Assembly: GCA_030584105.1 (NCBI GenBank)
Contig: CP129491.1
Span: 2,914,001 to 2,978,000, forward strand
DNA from: UTCHB3 sp002050155
GTDB taxonomy: Bacteria > Bacteroidota > Ignavibacteria > Ignavibacteriales > Ignavibacteriaceae
Reading direction: 5' to 3'
DNA length: 64,000 bases
This document shows positions 62,301-64,000 of the stretch, one piece after another. The stretch's first letter is position 1. The number at the start of each line of letters is the position of its first letter. Under the pieces are notes generated by a model. The model ran no database searches. It saw only the letters and a list, made by a program, of their open reading frames with translations, and was not told the DNA's origin. Position numbers and translations under genes: made by a program.

Positions 62301-64000
62301 TCATACGGGCTTTGGTAAAGTTTCAATCCTTGTTTTGATGGATCATGCTTTTGAAGCATGCCCGACGCGTGCCCTGTATGTTTGGAAAAAATGTTTCAAT
62401 CCTTGTTTTGATGGATCATGCTTTTGAAGTTTACAGGGCACTGAAAAGCAACCCCAAAGCCCTCCGTTTCAATCCTTGTTTTGATGGATCATGCTTTTGA
62501 AGTCCAAATCTTAAAATCAAAGATGAGTGTTGTGATGTGTTTCAATCCTTGTTTTGATGGATCATGCTTTTGAAGTGAGTGAAGCACAAAGTTACTGGAA
62601 GACGCGGGGGTGTTTCAATCCTTGTTTTGATGGATCATGCTTTTGAAGTTGTATAGTCAGGCAGGCGGGTGACTAATAACAAAAGTTTCAATCCTTGTTT
62701 TGATGGATCATGCTTTTGAAGAACTGCAGAGCTTACGGAAGACAGATGAAAATTGAGTTTCAATCCTTGTTTTGATGGATCATGCTTTTGAAGTTGCTGA
62801 CAGATTAATGAACAATGAAGAGTTATCAGGGTTTCAATCCTTGTTTTGATGGATCATGCTTTTGAAGATAATTAATCCATTGTGAACGAGGAATGATGAT
62901 GTGTTTCAATCCTTGTTTTGATGGATCATGCTTTTGAAGATGATGATACAGGCACTGGTGCAGAACAACAATCCAAGTTTCAATCCTTGTTTTGATGGAT
63001 CATGCTTTTGAAGTTATTTTAATTTAATAGAAGCTAAAACTTCTAATTGTTTCAATCCTTGTTTTGATGGATCATGCTTTTGAAGTAAATGCAGTACAAA
63101 CGGCAAGGGATTTCTTTTAGTTTCAATCCTTGTTTTGATGGATCATGCTTTTGAAGCCAACGCAAGCATATCGTACAAAATGGGTAATCCGTTTCAATCC
63201 TTGTTTTGATGGATCATGCTTTTGAAGTAAATATTAAACTTTCTGCAATATTTTTATTAGCAAGTTTCAATCCTTGTTTTGATGGATCATGCTTTTGAAG
63301 TGTTAATATACCACCCAATGTTTCTATGCCTAGAGTGTTTCAATCCTTGTTTTGATGGATCATGCTTTTGAAGATAATACCTATGGTTGGGCTACAATAC
63401 AACAAGTAAGTTTCAATCCTTGTTTTGATGGATCATGCTTTTGAAGGCAGCGCCGGTTAACGTTAAATCGCCGCTTCCAATATGTTTCAATCCTTGTTTT
63501 GATGGATCATGCTTTTGAAGTTGAGGTCGTAAATCTTCAGGCGCAGCAGGTAGGGTAGTTTCAATCCTTGTTTTGATGGATCATGCTTTTGAAGGGTTAC
63601 CGAGCGGACGATCCAGAACTGGGTGAAGGTTTCAATCCTTGTTTTGATGGATCATGCTTTTGAAGACAGGCCTTCTTCCTGGTGGAAGTGCGGCCACACC
63701 TGTTTCAATCCTTGTTTTGATGGATCATGCTTTTGAAGTTACCGGTGGGGTGAATGTACTTTCCTCGCCGGTTAAGTTTCAATCCTTGTTTTGATGGATC
63801 ATGCTTTTGAAGATGAGTGAGAGCAGGAAGCTGACCACCCAGACACTGTTTCAATCCTTGTTTTGATGGATCATGCTTTTGAAGTCTTCTTCCGGCACAG
63901 AATACTGATCTCCTACCTCCAGTTTCAATCCTTGTTTTGATGGATCATGCTTTTGAAGTTGATGAAGGGTATCTATATTTTTTGGCATTTATGAGTTTCA
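59196..64000 (-). CRISPR. CRISPR array, 37-bp repeats, 66 complete repeats seen, open at the right edge
   Basis: The plus-strand repeat begins GTTTCAATCCTTGTTTTGAT and ends GGATCATGCTTTTGAAG. I located 64 consensus copies from 59340 to 63958, two variants to the left, and the first 6 bp of another at 63995. Spacers are about 34-38 bp, and 66 are complete. On the minus strand the repeat ends ATTGAAAC, the usual 5' handle of type I and III crRNAs. The decayed left end is the trailer, so the leader lies past 64000 and transcription is on the minus strand. No cas gene is in view, so the type is unresolved. Repeats were aligned by eye. Confidence 0.98.
60612..60718 (-). repeat. Duplicated repeat-spacer unit in the array
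   Basis: Spacers 60612-60646 and 60684-60718 are identical over all 35 bp (starting AATACAGCCGCAAACTTGCA) and adjacent, so one unit was duplicated. Confidence 0.95.

Overview
The window looks like chromosomal DNA from a member of the Ignavibacteria/Chlorobi side of the Bacteroidota superphylum. The evidence is a secreted protease ending in a type IX secretion sorting domain (motif NYPNPFNP), TAnnTTTG-type promoter boxes, a CruF-like carotenoid gene, DUF4159/DUF4175 proteins, and a Na+-pumping methylmalonyl-CoA decarboxylase set. I saw no rRNA or tRNA genes.

Layout. 1-10.5 kb (all minus) is central carbon metabolism: a CitD/CitE-like lyase cut by the window edge, MmgE/PrpD, aconitase, a degenerate HD protein and isocitrate dehydrogenase, then OadB, biotin carrier, OadG, MmdA and methylmalonyl-CoA epimerase. 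10.7-22.7 kb holds a large secreted protein, a MarR regulator, a secreted EEP phosphoesterase, a PLP decarboxylase, lysA, a lipoprotein, priA and a MerR/B12-binding regulator. 22.7-25.8 kb is repeat-rich and carries a tandemly duplicated two-gene membrane-protein cassette. 25.8-40.7 kb holds serS, leuS, a hybrid histidine kinase, a uracil-DNA glycosylase, a C25 (gingipain-like) protease, a kinase remnant, rmuC and a CruF-like gene. 41-48.3 kb holds DUF4159, DUF4175 and two M16 peptidases. 48.4-53.7 kb (minus) is a surface-sugar cluster (MetW-like and FkbM methyltransferases, a glycosyltransferase, FdtA- and FdtB-like enzymes). 53.9-58.7 kb holds a WD40-caspase protein, a 54-residue protein and an M48 peptidase with TPRs.

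59.1-64 kb is a CRISPR array with 66 complete 37-bp repeats and 66 spacers that runs off the window end; no cas gene is in view. Its left end keeps graded variant repeats, which marks it as the old (trailer) end. The leader, and perhaps the cas genes, should lie beyond 64000, and crRNA should be read from the minus strand. Two spacer pairs target homologous coding sequences that differ only at silent codon positions.

Two features run through the whole window. Several proteins, including seryl-tRNA synthetase, carry in-frame low-complexity inserts of about 35-60 residues. Many intergenic gaps hold short direct duplications, often copying the last or first codons of the adjacent gene and often about 60-68 bp apart. 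These are the most unusual signals outside the CRISPR array.
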